From assembly GCF_000189635.1 (NCBI RefSeq), contig NW_002476266.1, forward strand, positions 124,001 to 188,000: a stretch of 64,000 bases of DNA, read 5' to 3'. The notes under the pieces are model-generated. The model was not told where the DNA came from. It searched no databases and was given only the letters and a program-made list of their open reading frames with translations. The position numbers were made by a program, and so were the translations under genes. This DNA is from Tetrahymena thermophila SB210. Taxonomy: Eukaryota > Ciliophora > Oligohymenophorea > Hymenostomatida > Tetrahymenidae. Of this stretch, positions 12,668 through 24,536 are shown piece after piece; position 1 is the first letter of the stretch; every line of letters starts with the position of its first letter.

Positions 12668-15600
12668 TTAATATTTCTGCGTATGTTTATATTTTCTACT
12701 TTCTCTTAAGAAGCAAAAAAAAAAAGAATAAAGCTAAGCTTTCTTTCTACTTCTCTTTTAATATTTTGAATGATAATATGTAGAAATGAGCAAACAAAGA
12801 AATTTTAATAAAATCTTTTTTAAGTTACATAAATCTCACCAAAATCAGTGCATTAATAAAAACAATTTAAATAGAAAATATTTTAATTTGTTAAACTAAA
12901 AAAAGTTACAAACAAAGTATCATTTTATCAACAATATAAATAATGATTAATCAGCAAAATAATTAAATAAAAAATCAATATTGATAGTGATGATTTCAAT
13001 GAAGTTTAGATATTTACTCTTAAATGAATGTTTTTTACACAATTATTTATAAAAAGAAAAAAATAATATAAAAACAAACAAATAAAACCAAATAAGAAAT
13101 TGACTAGTTTTATTATTATTTTAAATATGATAATTATTATAATTATTAACTAATTATTTATTTATTTATTTAGATTTTTAGATAATTAATTAGTAAGTCA
13201 TTTAGTTGATTTGTGTTTTCATCAGATTGTTAATATTATTTATTGAATGTTAAAATTTTATTTAAATTTGATAATTATTTATATTAGATACTGAGATATT
13301 TTATTTGCAATAAATATGCATTTAAATATAAAATCTTCAATTTTTCTAAATCTTCTAAGAAATTCTTTTAATGTTATAGATTTTTTTCAAGATTTTTATT
13401 GAAAAAAAATATTTGTTTCTTATTATCTCTTTTCTATTACAAAATTTGTTTGTTATCAATATGTTTACACCAATTAACCTTACTCAAAACAAAAAAAAAT
13501 TTCATAATTTAAATATAAGCAGCACTTTTAGTAAGTTTTTTGCTGCTATGTACTAAAAAAGAAGAACTTTCAATTAGATATATCTATATATCAATGAATA
13601 TTTTGAGCAAATTATGTTTATAAGTTTTAAAAGATGTCTATAATATTTTGTTAAAAACTATTTTAAGCATATGAATTTGATGAGAAAAAAAAGAGTTTTA
13701 TAAAGCTAATATCAAGAATCAAGAAGATTTTTGTTTGACAAAATATAATAAAAAAATAATAATAATGAGTAATGCTTATAAACACAAAAAAATTATTTGA
13801 AAAAAATAAAAATTTTGATGAATTCTATTGTATCATTTGAAAATAAAAATTATTATAATTATTTTCCCTTTTGAAAATTTGTAAATTTTGATTATGGAGA
13901 GCGGTAAATAAACAAACAAGCAAGCAAGCTCTTAATTCCCATAAATTTATTAATTATATAAGGAGTTTTTATTTATTTTTATAAAAAGATTAAATAATCT
14001 TTATAACAATAATAATTATTTACGTAATTATATAAAATTCTAATGACTTATTTCTAGCAATTCGAAGCATATTTCTCGTCATATCATTTTTTTAAACAAA
14101 ACTAAATAGGGGTGAGGTAAATTTAATCTAATTGTTTAAATCTTTTTTGTACTGTATAATAAAAAAAAACAAATTTTATTTTCATCAAGTGTCTAATAAT
14201 GAATTATATACCTATAAATATTTTCCTAATAATCTCTTTTTTGCTTATTCCAAAATTTCAAATCCCTAACTCACGTATGAGCTGTGTTAATAAGCGATTT
14301 AATTAAATATATTTCAGTCCACTCATTTGCATTTTATAGGTTTTATAAAAAATAAATGAAGAATAAAATAATTATAATCACCTTATTATAAATACTTTTT
14401 TAAAAATTTTTATTCAAAATATTTAAGCTGCTTTGCTACAAAATAAATTATTCTGATGAAATATAAAATTATCTTAAATTGCATTATAAAATATCTGTAA
14501 ATAGTTAAGCTCTTTATCTTCATTTTAATAAATTAAAATTTTATTGTATAGTGCAACTAGTTTACTCAAAGTTAAGCGATATTGAACTAATTTTTTAATC
14601 CTTACTAAAATATCTTAAAACCCAAATATTTTCTGACTATTTTACAATTCAAAATTTTATTTGTGATATTTTTTTTTGATATTTAAAACCCTAATTTTAG
14701 TACTATTTTTATAATAGATAAGCAATTAATTTGATAGAATACCTCATAACCTAAGTTTAAAATTAGATATAAAAATACTATAAAATACGTGTAATTGATT
14801 TAATAGTATTTGGCACTTTATTTGCTCACATTTTATTTTTGCAGCAATATTGTATGACATTTATATTTATTTTTTTCAACTTGAAATTGACAGTGAATTA
14901 TTATTTTAAATAAGGATTTTTTGAAAAGTATAAAATATACTAATAAGAAAGTAAGCTAATCTTAAGCTGTTTATTCTGCCAAAAGTTAACCATCCTAATT
15001 GAATTTGAAGTTTTCTCTCATTTCTTTTTTTAATAATAAGTTGGCAAAAATATATTTTGATAAACTGTATTGAATGGACATAAATTTTCATTAAGAATAA
15101 TTTAATTAATAACATTCATAAATTTGTGTGGATTTTTGAAGCTTTGAAACAAACAATACTTAAAATCGTATAATTCTGCTACCAATTTTAAACTGTAGAT
15201 AATCCTTTCTTATAAATAATCCTATTAATAAAATTTATCGATAGTTAGAGTGATAGCAACAATGCTAATAAATATATTAATTCTATGAGAAATTAACTAT
15301 TTTAACATTATTATATACTATAAATATAACAATAAATATATAAATAGGGTTTTGTGTTTAGTATTAAGAAAGAACAAGGAATAGTTCAAGACAGATTAGA
15401 TGGTTTTTTGAGATGAATAATTAAAGGAAGTTAATAATGAAGTATATTTTATATAAAGTGACAAATTATATATATGAATAATTTTTATTATATATTTCTT
15501 TTATTATAAAGTGATTATTTAGTTATATTTTCCCTCTTTAAATTTTACTAGTATTTATTTATATTTGGATTTTAGTTGCAATTCTATATTAAGCTCATTC

Positions 15601-16480
15601 TATGCATGTATATGTGTGTGTGTGTATATATGCTTGAGTGAGTGAATGAATGAGTGTCTTGTAACTGCATTATAATTTGTAAAGGGTGAGATGGTTAATT
15701 GTGAAATATTAATAATATTAATTGAAGTAATTAATATAAATATATATATTAGTTAAATATTAAATGTGATTATTATTATGATCACGAGATATTTATTTAT
15801 TTTATTTATAATATTAATTAATTATTGATTTCATTACTTAAATAATCTTAATCTATCTAGTTTTCTAAATAATTTTTATTAGCAGTCCGTCTCTTATCTA
15901 TTTAAATAAAAATAGATCCAAGATGTATACACAAATAGTAATTAATATTGTGCTTCTGCTAACAAAAACAAGAAAAAAGTAGGTAAATAATTATTTTAGC
16001 AACAAAATCTCTCCTCAGCTCTATAGTAAGTATTTGTAATAACTATTGCTTCTGAGAAAGAATTGAAATAAATTGTGAGAGGGATGGATAGAGTTGAAGG
16101 CTCTAATAATTAAAAAAATTAATTGGTTACTTATTTATAGTTGATTGTGATTATATAACTAGTAATATTGTTGTGTAAGAGTCGACTTCCCTTTGGATTG
16201 CCTACTCATATAAAGTATTTATGTTATTATTTTTTTATTACTATTTAGGATGATAATTGTTATTATTATTATTTGAATAAGACTTATTAGTTTGTTTGGG
16301 TTAGGTTTGTTTGTTTTCTTTTTGTTTTTTGTTTTTTTTTTATTAATGATGGTAAATTAAAAAATATTAAAGGAAATTTAAGCAAGTGTTAGATGTTTGC
16401 TTGTTTGTTAGTTAGTTAGTTTGTTAATCAGAAAAGGATTAAACAGGTAGTTTACCTGATCAATTAATTCTCATTTTTCT
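12668..16480. other. Large intergenic region, no gene supported
   Basis: About 3.8 kb with no frame I could support. It holds simple repeats: tetranucleotide (atta/tttа-like) runs near 13150, a caag repeat near 13917, a (tg)n/(ta)n microsatellite at about 15608-15632 and a gaatg/gagtg repeat just after. The last 0.6 kb (15880-16480) is somewhat less AT-rich and may include the 3' untranslated region of the next minus-strand gene. Confidence 0.5.
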
Positions 16481-17239
16481 TCAAAGGATTTCAGGAGCGC
16501 TATACAAATCTTGTAGTAGTTCCTCTTCAGAAAGACCAGTTGCGTCTTCTTCTTCCTCATCGGCAAGGTAATCGCCACAGTCGTCTTCAAAGACTAACTT
16601 TGCGGAGGATTAAATCATATTTAAGGAAGATTGTTTCTTTTAAAAGTGAAGTAAAAGCTCTTCAGGAAAGCTATACTTAAGAGCGCAGTTCATCAAAGCA
16701 ATTTTATAGTAGTTTTCATCGACCTTCTCAAAGAAGTAAGAGAAGCGCTTTTCGAGAGAAGGGATTTCCATAGATTCGTCTGAAGAGTTTTGCTTAGCCA
16801 AAATGCTTTCTCTTTCAGGGTTGAAAAAAGAGGGCTTTAAGCATCTATATTTTTTCAAAGAATAAGTAAAGTAATCTGAATGATTGTTAACTGCTTCAAG
16901 TTAAGAAAGTGATTATTAAAGAGCCAAATTGTTTTCGGGCATGCGCTCAAAAATACTCTTAGCTGACTAAATGGAAACAATATTTTAGAATTCTTCTAAA
17001 TCTTCATCTGAGTTAGAAGAGCAGTCAGTGGATGTACATTCATTATGTTGTTAATTGTAATTTTATTAAATGTTTTTCATCTATTATGCAGCAATAATTA
17101 AATCACTATTCTAAGCGATTTCAGGGGCAGAGTAAATATCTCCCAATTCATATTCAAACACATTCACTCCAGAGAAGTAACTGTTGTTACAGCTGGCGTT
17201 GCTGCTGTTGTTGTTGTTGGCATAGCTCATTGTCATCAT
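16481..17239 (-). CDS. Acidic unknown protein with a YSAPEI motif at both ends (252 aa)
   Basis: Single-exon gene, ATG at 17239, TGA at 16481-16483. The base and codon composition is noticeably less AT-rich than its surroundings, which suggests good expression. The N-terminus has an Asn/Ser stretch, then GDIYSAPEIA at about residues 33-42. The very C-terminus is QDLYSAPEIL-stop. Between them are an acidic, glutamine-rich part, a folded-looking middle (KRFSYFFEKVDENYYKIALM, then CALKYSFPEELLLHF) and an Asp/Glu-rich run just before the second motif. Two ATG codons in a row (17239 and 17236) make the start uncertain by one residue; the frame stays open upstream but lacks ATG. I do not recognise the family. 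The duplicated motif suggests a short linear binding site present twice. Confidence 0.85.
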
Positions 17240-20200
17240 TTCAGTTTGCGAAAATATTCGATTATAAATATATATATAAAGTAGAGATGAGCAAATGCTA
17301 ATCAACAAATTGTTGTGTTATGTTTTTTTTTTCTTTTTCTTTTATATAAACGAATCAAGGTGGCTGGACCTTTTTTATATAAAATTTGTATGTATTTGAT
17401 GATTTATTATTTATAAATTTTCACAGATGTCTTTTCTTTTATTTCAAATAAAGCAAATTAATTTTTTTACTTTAGTTAGAAGAGACTAAGTAAGATCAAT
17501 GAATCATGAATCAATTATTGAATTAATCAATGAATGAATGAATGAAAGTCTGCATCTATCTATATGTGCAGCCTTAGTCTTTTCTTTTATATTATTTATT
17601 ACTGCAAGTAATTTAATTGACTTTAAATCAAAATTTATAATAAATCTTTGATAAAATCCTTACCCCTTCCAACTTGGTCGAACAATATCAAAATTTTCTT
17701 TGATAGATTTATTGATTGATTATTTCTTTCGGGGAAATAAAAAATTTGTGTATTAATTAGCTTGCATTTTTTTTGTTAACGCTAATTCATTACTTTTTTT
17801 TTTGAACTAAAGAAGAAGAAAAAAAATGATAATAAATCAGATACCAAAAGAAAGTAATTAATATTGAGAGAAGAATAACTATATTTCGAATTATTATTAC
17901 ATTATTTTATTTAAGATGAGAGCTAAATATAATAATTATAAATTTTATTTTTTATAACAGAATCCATTTTTATCTCTCAATTAAATTTTCCAAACTTCTG
18001 AACAAAACATATTACATTTCAATGCTTCCTTGATTGCATGCCATGCAGTACATAAAACTAACGTAAATATGCCAAAATTATAAGTTGGCTTTAAAATAAG
18101 GACGACTATCATTGTGCGTCACTTTTGTATCTTAATTATATCCCACTTGATATATTATCGTGTGAAGGAGGAGTTCTTCTTTTAAAATTGATAGAAAGTA
18201 ACAATAGTATGTACTTCAATCAAATATTTAGCATAAGATGGTATTAAATTATTTATCAGCTATTCTCCAAATAACTGTGCCTTAATCAACTTTAGTTCTA
18301 ATGCGCATCAACCGGTCAAAAATTTAATTTTTTTCTTTTATCTCACTTTAGATTTAGTGCTAAAACACTATATTTGTGGTTATAGATCAGTAGTATATTT
18401 AATTTGTTGTTTTTAGAAATACTCCAAATAGCTCTTACTACCTTACACGTATTTTTAATACAGAGTACAACAGTGGTAGTTATTGATTAATTTCCTTTCA
18501 ACAATCAAAAATAAAATTATGGAAGATTTTTAATATCAATCAATTCAGCAACTTATAGAAAAAAAATAGATTTTTTGGCTAAATAAGTAAGATAAAAAAG
18601 ATAAAATTCGATAATTATATGCTTTATTTTTGATAGATCTATTTAAAATTACTTTATTCTTTCACATGAATGAATGAAGATAAACTGAAAAAATAAATAT
18701 ATAAGTCGAACCAGTATCTAAATTTTAAGGTAAAATAACTTAATAATTTTTGAATATTTTAAGAAATGATATATTCGAGGAGAAATTTATTGATTGACTT
18801 TTTCACAATATTTTAACGTGTTTATTTGCTAAATAAAGCAAGCAGCAGATAAAGTAAATAATTAAATAAATAAATAAAATAAAAGTAAAAATTATATTTA
18901 TCTATTATTTTTAATATCCTTATATTTTATAAATTTGGATACATATTAAGTATTTTGCCAAATAATTAGTAATTAATTTATTTTAATGTAATAGAAAGAG
19001 AAAATTCTATAAGCATTCTTTCCTTCCTTCCTTCCAACTTAACTATTCCTGTTAAGCATTTTTTTAAGACTCCTTAACAATTCCTTAACATAAATCTTAT
19101 CTCACTTAAGCTGAATGTAGAAAAATCAACAAATTCATTATTCTACAGTCTGAGCCCGTAAAGTAAATAAATTTACAATTTAATTAGTGATACTTGAACA
19201 TTTTTTATTTTTCTATTTTAATTTTCTATGTAACAAATAGATTTAAATTAGATTTCTCAACTTGAACTAGAAAATTTTTATGAGTGACTCATCATCATTT
19301 TTCTTCCAAACAAAATTTAATAAAATTTTCAACGAATATTTTTTATTTTAAATTTTTGAATTTTTATCATTAAAACTCAAAGTCACTCATTCACTCACTA
19401 TTCATCTGCCCTTATTTTCTACTTTTTTTAATTTAGAATATATCTATTTTGCTAAGATTCTTCTAAATTGAATTAAATCGCAAATATATAGCTAATTTAA
19501 TAAGCACACGCAAAAAATAAAATTTATTTTCAAAAGGGTAGGACGGACTGAGCATAGAAATAGACCAAATCAAACACGCCCAAAATATTCTGATTTTCTG
19601 CAGAATAAATTATATCCTTAAAAAATATTATTTGAAAAATCTTCTATTTCAAAAAAGTTTTAATTTGGTCCTGATCAAAAACATATTCCTTTATTCATTA
19701 CTAAAAATATGCCTCCCTGATTGTGGTTAATTATCAAGAGTAGAAAATTTTAATCAGATAAGACCTATTCATAGACATGTTGTTATAGATTGTAATTTTC
19801 ATTAAAAATTAAGATCTTAAACTTTATAGCATTCTCAAAATTATTAATAACATACTTAGAAAAGAAAGTCTCAGATTTTAAATAAATTTTAATGTTAAAA
19901 ATTTAAATTAAATAAATTTATCAAATATTTATGTATGTATCTAAAATAATATTCTATTTAACACTCATACTCAAAAAGATAGTAGGTATTATTAAAATTA
20001 AAATAAATGCTACTAAAATATGATTATTAATGGACTAAAAATTTATTACTACGATTTTATAAAAACTAAATTCTAATTTTAAACAAATTTGCTTTTTCAA
20101 TTTTAAAATTCTACTATACTGATTTAATTTTTTTTTCTACTACTGTATTATCAAAAAATATATTATTGTTTATCATAGCTAGATTTATTTTTATTATTTA

Positions 20201-20720
20201 TATATTAATTTGTTTTTTAATAATTTGTATGAAATAAAAAGTAAACTACTTTAATGAATTAATTAATTAATTAATTACTATTTTGATTGTAAATATAAAA
20301 AATTACTCTAAACCCTCATCTCATTAATTAAGACCAAAAAATGGTAAAATTATAAATTTTGCCAAATTTTTACATAAATTAGTTGGGGTTGAGATTTTGT
20401 AAAAAATATTTTAAAATATATAGATTCTACATTATACACTTATTTTAATATTTTTAAAGCCAATTTTATATCTTTTTATAAATTTATCAACCAACAAAAT
20501 TTTTATTGATAAGGTGAGAGTTTGTTTGTTTATTTTGATGCAAAATGAAAAAATATTTAAGAGTGTAATTCTAGTGATTTTAAAATGTTAAAAAAATTAT
20601 AATATACCTTTTAAATCAACTAAAATATAAACTAAATAGTAAATATCATAATTAATAATTTTATATGCTAGGTATGTATGTATGTGTACTCGTTTTTAAT
20701 TTATAAATAATTTATTTGAA
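17240..20720. other. Large intergenic region, no confident gene
   Basis: About 3.5 kb. Most is A/T-rich with simple repeats (ttcc at 19020, attaattaatt near 20260). The part at about 18000-18500 is clearly less AT-rich and more complex, without a long frame. It is followed by a 52-codon open frame from ATG 18519 to TGA 18677 (starts MEDFQYQSIQQLIEKK), too short to call a gene. Confidence 0.5.
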
Positions 20721-21842
20721 TCAAAGCTTTGGAGCAGTATTGTATTTTTCGAAATATTTAATTGCATTTTGAGCTATTCTGTTGCAGGTTTCAACAGTTG
20801 GTCTGGGATTCCAGTCATCTTTTTATTCAACTAAACCAACTGGTAAAACATCTTATTAGGGATAGAATGAGACAAAAGCTCCGTTTTCTATTTATGTACG
20901 GAAGAAATAGTCAACTCCAGGAGTGGGCTTGAAAGCAACAAGCTAACCTTTAAGAGGATAAACATTAGGGTCATTGAAGAGTTTACCAGCAGAGCAGCCT
21001 GTGCAATTGAAAATGAACCTTTCTTCAAGAGAAAGCATATCATTAACAGTATTGAAATGTCTATCGACGAATTAAACTCCTTTTCTGATACATTCCTATT
21101 TCAAATCATTAAGGAAGAGATCTCCATCGATAAGAAGAGTTGTAAAGTAATGGGCATCAATCAAATCTACTCCATTGAAGGTAACTTTAACATCTTCGTA
21201 ATCTTTAATAAGACCATTAGGAACACTTCTTTTAATGTAATCAATTGAATCAACATGAACAGTCTTCTTGTAAGAAACTCCTCTAATGTTCTTATGATGT
21301 AGAGCCTTTTCATAGAAGGCAAAACTTAATCTGCAAGCAAGTTCATGGGTTTCTCTAGCTTCAGCTGAGCAATTGAAATCATAACCATAAGGGACCCAGA
21401 AACCTCCAGCTATTTGAGAGGTTGTGGGAAGAGATTTATCATCTGAATCAGGATTTGAAAATCCTTATGTCTTAATAGTTTTGTCAGCATATATAGTTAC
21501 ATCATAACCGTTTTCACGAAGAAGAAGAGAGGTAAATAAGCCAATATAACCACTACCAACGATAGCAACCTTCTTAGCATCATGAGCGTCATGATATTTG
21601 CTTGCAAATTTGTTGAAAGCCAAAGTACTGTATCCATATCCTACAGAGACACCACCAGCTCCGTGGCCATAATTGTGGAAGAAAACCTTGTTACCAATTT
21701 TTTCTTCTTCAAGACGGACACCACCTTTACGGAATGGTCTTAAGCCTGCCTTAAAACCAACTATTCTATCTTGTGTCAAGACTGGAGGAACTAATCTAAT
21801 AACGCGCTTATTATCAACTTTAGGGAGTTCTTGGTGGCTCAT
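20721..21842 (-). CDS. D-amino-acid-oxidase-like FAD flavoprotein with permuted domain order
   Basis: Single exon, 1122 nt, 373 aa; ATG at 21842, TGA at 20721-20723. In the DAO/D-aspartate oxidase family the FAD Rossmann motif is at the N-terminus and the GLRP.R..(V/I)RLE..HNYGHG block is at the C-terminus. Here the order is reversed. Residues 33-47 read GLRPFRKGGVRLEEE, 56-64 HNYGHGAGG, and only then comes VAIVGSGYIGLFTSLLL at about 92-108. The remaining core follows: TSQIAGGFWVPYG, FNCTGCSAGKLF, YPLKGQLVAF, VGLVEQKDDWNPRPT, and the chain stops where the GLRP block would normally start. The substrate arginine and glycine-rich FAD loops seem present, so oxidative deamination of a D-amino acid is plausible but not shown. 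No C-terminal SKL-type peroxisome signal: the chain ends in APKL. Confidence 0.9.
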
Positions 21843-23933
21843 TTTAGCTATTTATTGATTTAATAATTATTTAAAAATTAATTTTTTTGGGTATATTAAT
21901 AATTATTGCTTTTTCAACTGATTGATTGCGCAGTATTTGTTCATAAATCTTTTGTATATCTATCAAAAACAAACCAAATCATTTACAAATCTGATATGAA
22001 AAGAAAATCTTTTAAATAATCGATTTTGACCACAAATATTTTGATCCTCTAATTTTTTCACAGTAAGGATAAAAGTACAAATATCTACAATTATGGGGAT
22101 AATTATACTTAATTGATAAGTGAGTATAATTCAAAGGCAGCTAAATATTTTATATCTTAAATAAATGAGTATTGCTTTTTATAGTAAATTCAATAATATT
22201 TGCTAATTAATAAAGATTATTTTTACTGTAGACTTAACAAATCTGATAGATTTAGAATTACTTTTATTTTTCAAGAAATAAACTTAATTTATCAAAAAGT
22301 AACTTTAGATAGATATCTTAATTTGATAAATAAATGCATTTATTAAAAAAATATTAAACAGATTCGATGCTTGTTTTTCAAATTGTTTTTTTAGAATACT
22401 AATTTTGCATATAAAAAAGAAATACAAAATAAATAAATAAATAAATATAATATTAAATAAAGAGTATTTATATTTTTAAAAATGTAAATGCATCAAAATA
22501 GATTTTTACTCATTTTTTATTTATTATTTGAATCATTTGTTTAAAAAACAAAGGTATCAATAAATAAAAGTGTTTTACATTAAATAATATTATAGTTAAA
22601 AAATATAAATAGATGAGAATAAAAAAATTAAATTAAATTAAAAATTGTTTTCAAACATAAAATTTTTAAAATATTAAATAAAATCTTATTATAAATTTAA
22701 TTTATTATTTTATTCTTAATTTTTTTTAATATTTAAATTAGAAAATAATTAAGAATAAAATATAGGTTCTTTTTTATGAATACTTATTAGTCAGCTTATA
22801 AACTCTTCTTTTGAAACATCAAGCTTTTAGATATATCCTACTTATGTAAGATCAAAATATTTATCTTGAGTATTATTATCTATCTGTCTGATAAAATTCA
22901 GTAAAGTTATTAAAAAATTACAAAGAATTATATTAAAAAAAAAATAGTTTCAAATTTCTTTAATTTATTTACTACTTAATATAATTTATTTTAGTTTAAA
23001 AATTATTATTAAAAATTTATTATAATTTTATGAAAAAAATAATTGGCTTAAAGAATAATGAACTCATTACTAAATTATACCAAAAATTTATTTAAATAAA
23101 ATGCATTTTTTAAAAATTTAGCCTAAAATTTTTAAATAATATTTTATTATCTAATTAATTTATTTTTTATTTGTATTGAACATTTTATTATAAATGAAAT
23201 AAATAATTATATTAAATTATGAAAGAAGTGGAAAAAAATGATAACTTTTTATAAAACATCAAAGTGTTTTAATCAAATTATAAAAATAAAAGAGTTTTAT
23301 ATTTTTTATTTAATTATTTCTTTTCTTTGGTAAGGAAAATAAAATTTCTAAGTATTTGCTTAAAAAATTTTAGATATATAATTCATTTAATTTTGATTAC
23401 AAATTAAATTAGTAAAATCAAAAAATAATTAAATTTATTTATTAATATGATCAATTAAAAACATTATTATCTATTAAAAATTTATTTAATTAAGTGAAGT
23501 ATTTACTTAATTTAAAATGAAAAGGATCTTTCATATTTCTTTAGAAATAAATAGAGATAATTTTTAAAATTTGCTTATTAAATAAATATAGAAAATTTAA
23601 AGAAATGAGTTTGGATGGATTGCTATTTTATTTATAAAGAATACAAGTGAAAAAGTTGGTGAAACATTTAATAACTTAATAAATATATATATATTTTTTT
23701 TGCATATGAAAGTCATTTAAAATACTTTTTAAGTCTTAAAATGGATAAGTTAATAATGATATTTGGCTTGGATATTTTTAATAGAGTGGCGTGTTTAATT
23801 TTTTATTGTATTATAATTATTATTTTGTTATTTATTTTATTTACATTTTTTATTAGTTTTATATTGAATGATATTCATTCGTATTTTAGAGTATTCAAAT
23901 TTTTTAGAGACTTCTTATCTGTAAGAAGCATTA
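21843..23933. other. Intergenic, no gene supported
   Basis: About 2.1 kb of extremely AT-rich DNA. A 74-codon hydrophobic open frame on the plus strand (23741-23965) overlaps the 3' end of the following minus-strand gene; its composition (Ile/Phe/Leu from T-rich DNA) looks like chance. Confidence 0.55.
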
Positions 23934-24536
23934 TCAGTAAGCAAATAGTTTTTTTTGGTGTATGAAATTTATTTGATTTTCCCCGTCTTCACCATCGCTA
24001 TCTGGGATTGTTTTAAAACTTTTTCTGAGTCTCATTTGAGATTAAAATGAATTAGAGGTTATATCTTTTGAAAAAGTTGAGGATGTTGATGATGATGAAG
24101 ATTTGCTTTTATGAGAATGTCTTCCTGAGGTATCATCTGCTTGAGATAGCAAATAATTTAAAAGCTAATCCTTTTACTTAGATAGCTGTCTAATATGCTT
24201 AGTATTTAATTGAAGAGGGTATTCTTATTAGATAGTCTCAATAAAATCCATGTGACGAGCAAGTGTTTACTAAAATAAAATCATTTACTGCTTAATGCAT
24301 TAGAAAAAGACCTACTTAACTCTGATTAGTTCTTCACGATACTCAGAATCTTCGATGCTATTGATGATTGAGTTAAACATATTTCTCTCTTTTTCTAGAG
24401 TAATATTATTTAGTTTTGTCATTTTGAGTTCACTGTAAATGAAGTTTCGAGATTTTTGAATAAGATCTTCAATATTCTTGTACTCTTTATAAATTTGAGA
24501 GCTAGTTTATTCTATTGCTGCCTCGAAAGAATCCAT
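23934..24536 (-). CDS. Unknown helical protein with Ser-rich tail (200 aa)
   Basis: Single exon of 603 nt, ATG at 24536, TGA at 23934-23936. The first 140 residues are strongly helical and charged (MDSFEAAIEQ, QIYKEYKNIEDLIQKS, LEKERNMFNSIINSIEDSEY, QQMILFQQTLARHMDFIETI) and look like coiled coil. After that comes a His/Ser-rich segment (residues about 145-165, with six Ser in a row region SKSSSSSTSSTFSK) and a basic then acidic end. No membrane segment is present. Length and helical layout resemble SNARE-associated or scaffold proteins but no diagnostic motif could be matched, so function is left open. Confidence 0.72.

Noticed and set aside
14906-15115. Minus-strand 69-codon frame
   Set aside because: Random composition in AT-rich spacer; no ATG-supported conserved content.
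15608-15655. TG/TA microsatellite and gaatg repeats as possible regulatory or Z-DNA element
   Set aside because: Ordinary simple-sequence DNA; nothing in the context links it to a gene.
12668-16480. Possible genes or RNA genes in the 3.8-kb gap
   Set aside because: Scanned both strands with TGA-only stops; frames found have random composition and no conserved motif, and no tRNA-like cloverleaf or rRNA sequence was recognised.
18519-18677. 52-codon plus-strand frame starting MEDFQYQSIQQ
   Set aside because: Has a plausible start context but is too short and has no homology I can see; could be a first exon, but no donor and following exon were found.
23741-23965. Plus-strand 74-aa hydrophobic frame with ATG and TGA
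   Set aside because: T-rich DNA gives such frames by chance; it overlaps the 3' end of a better-supported minus-strand gene and has no recognisable feature.
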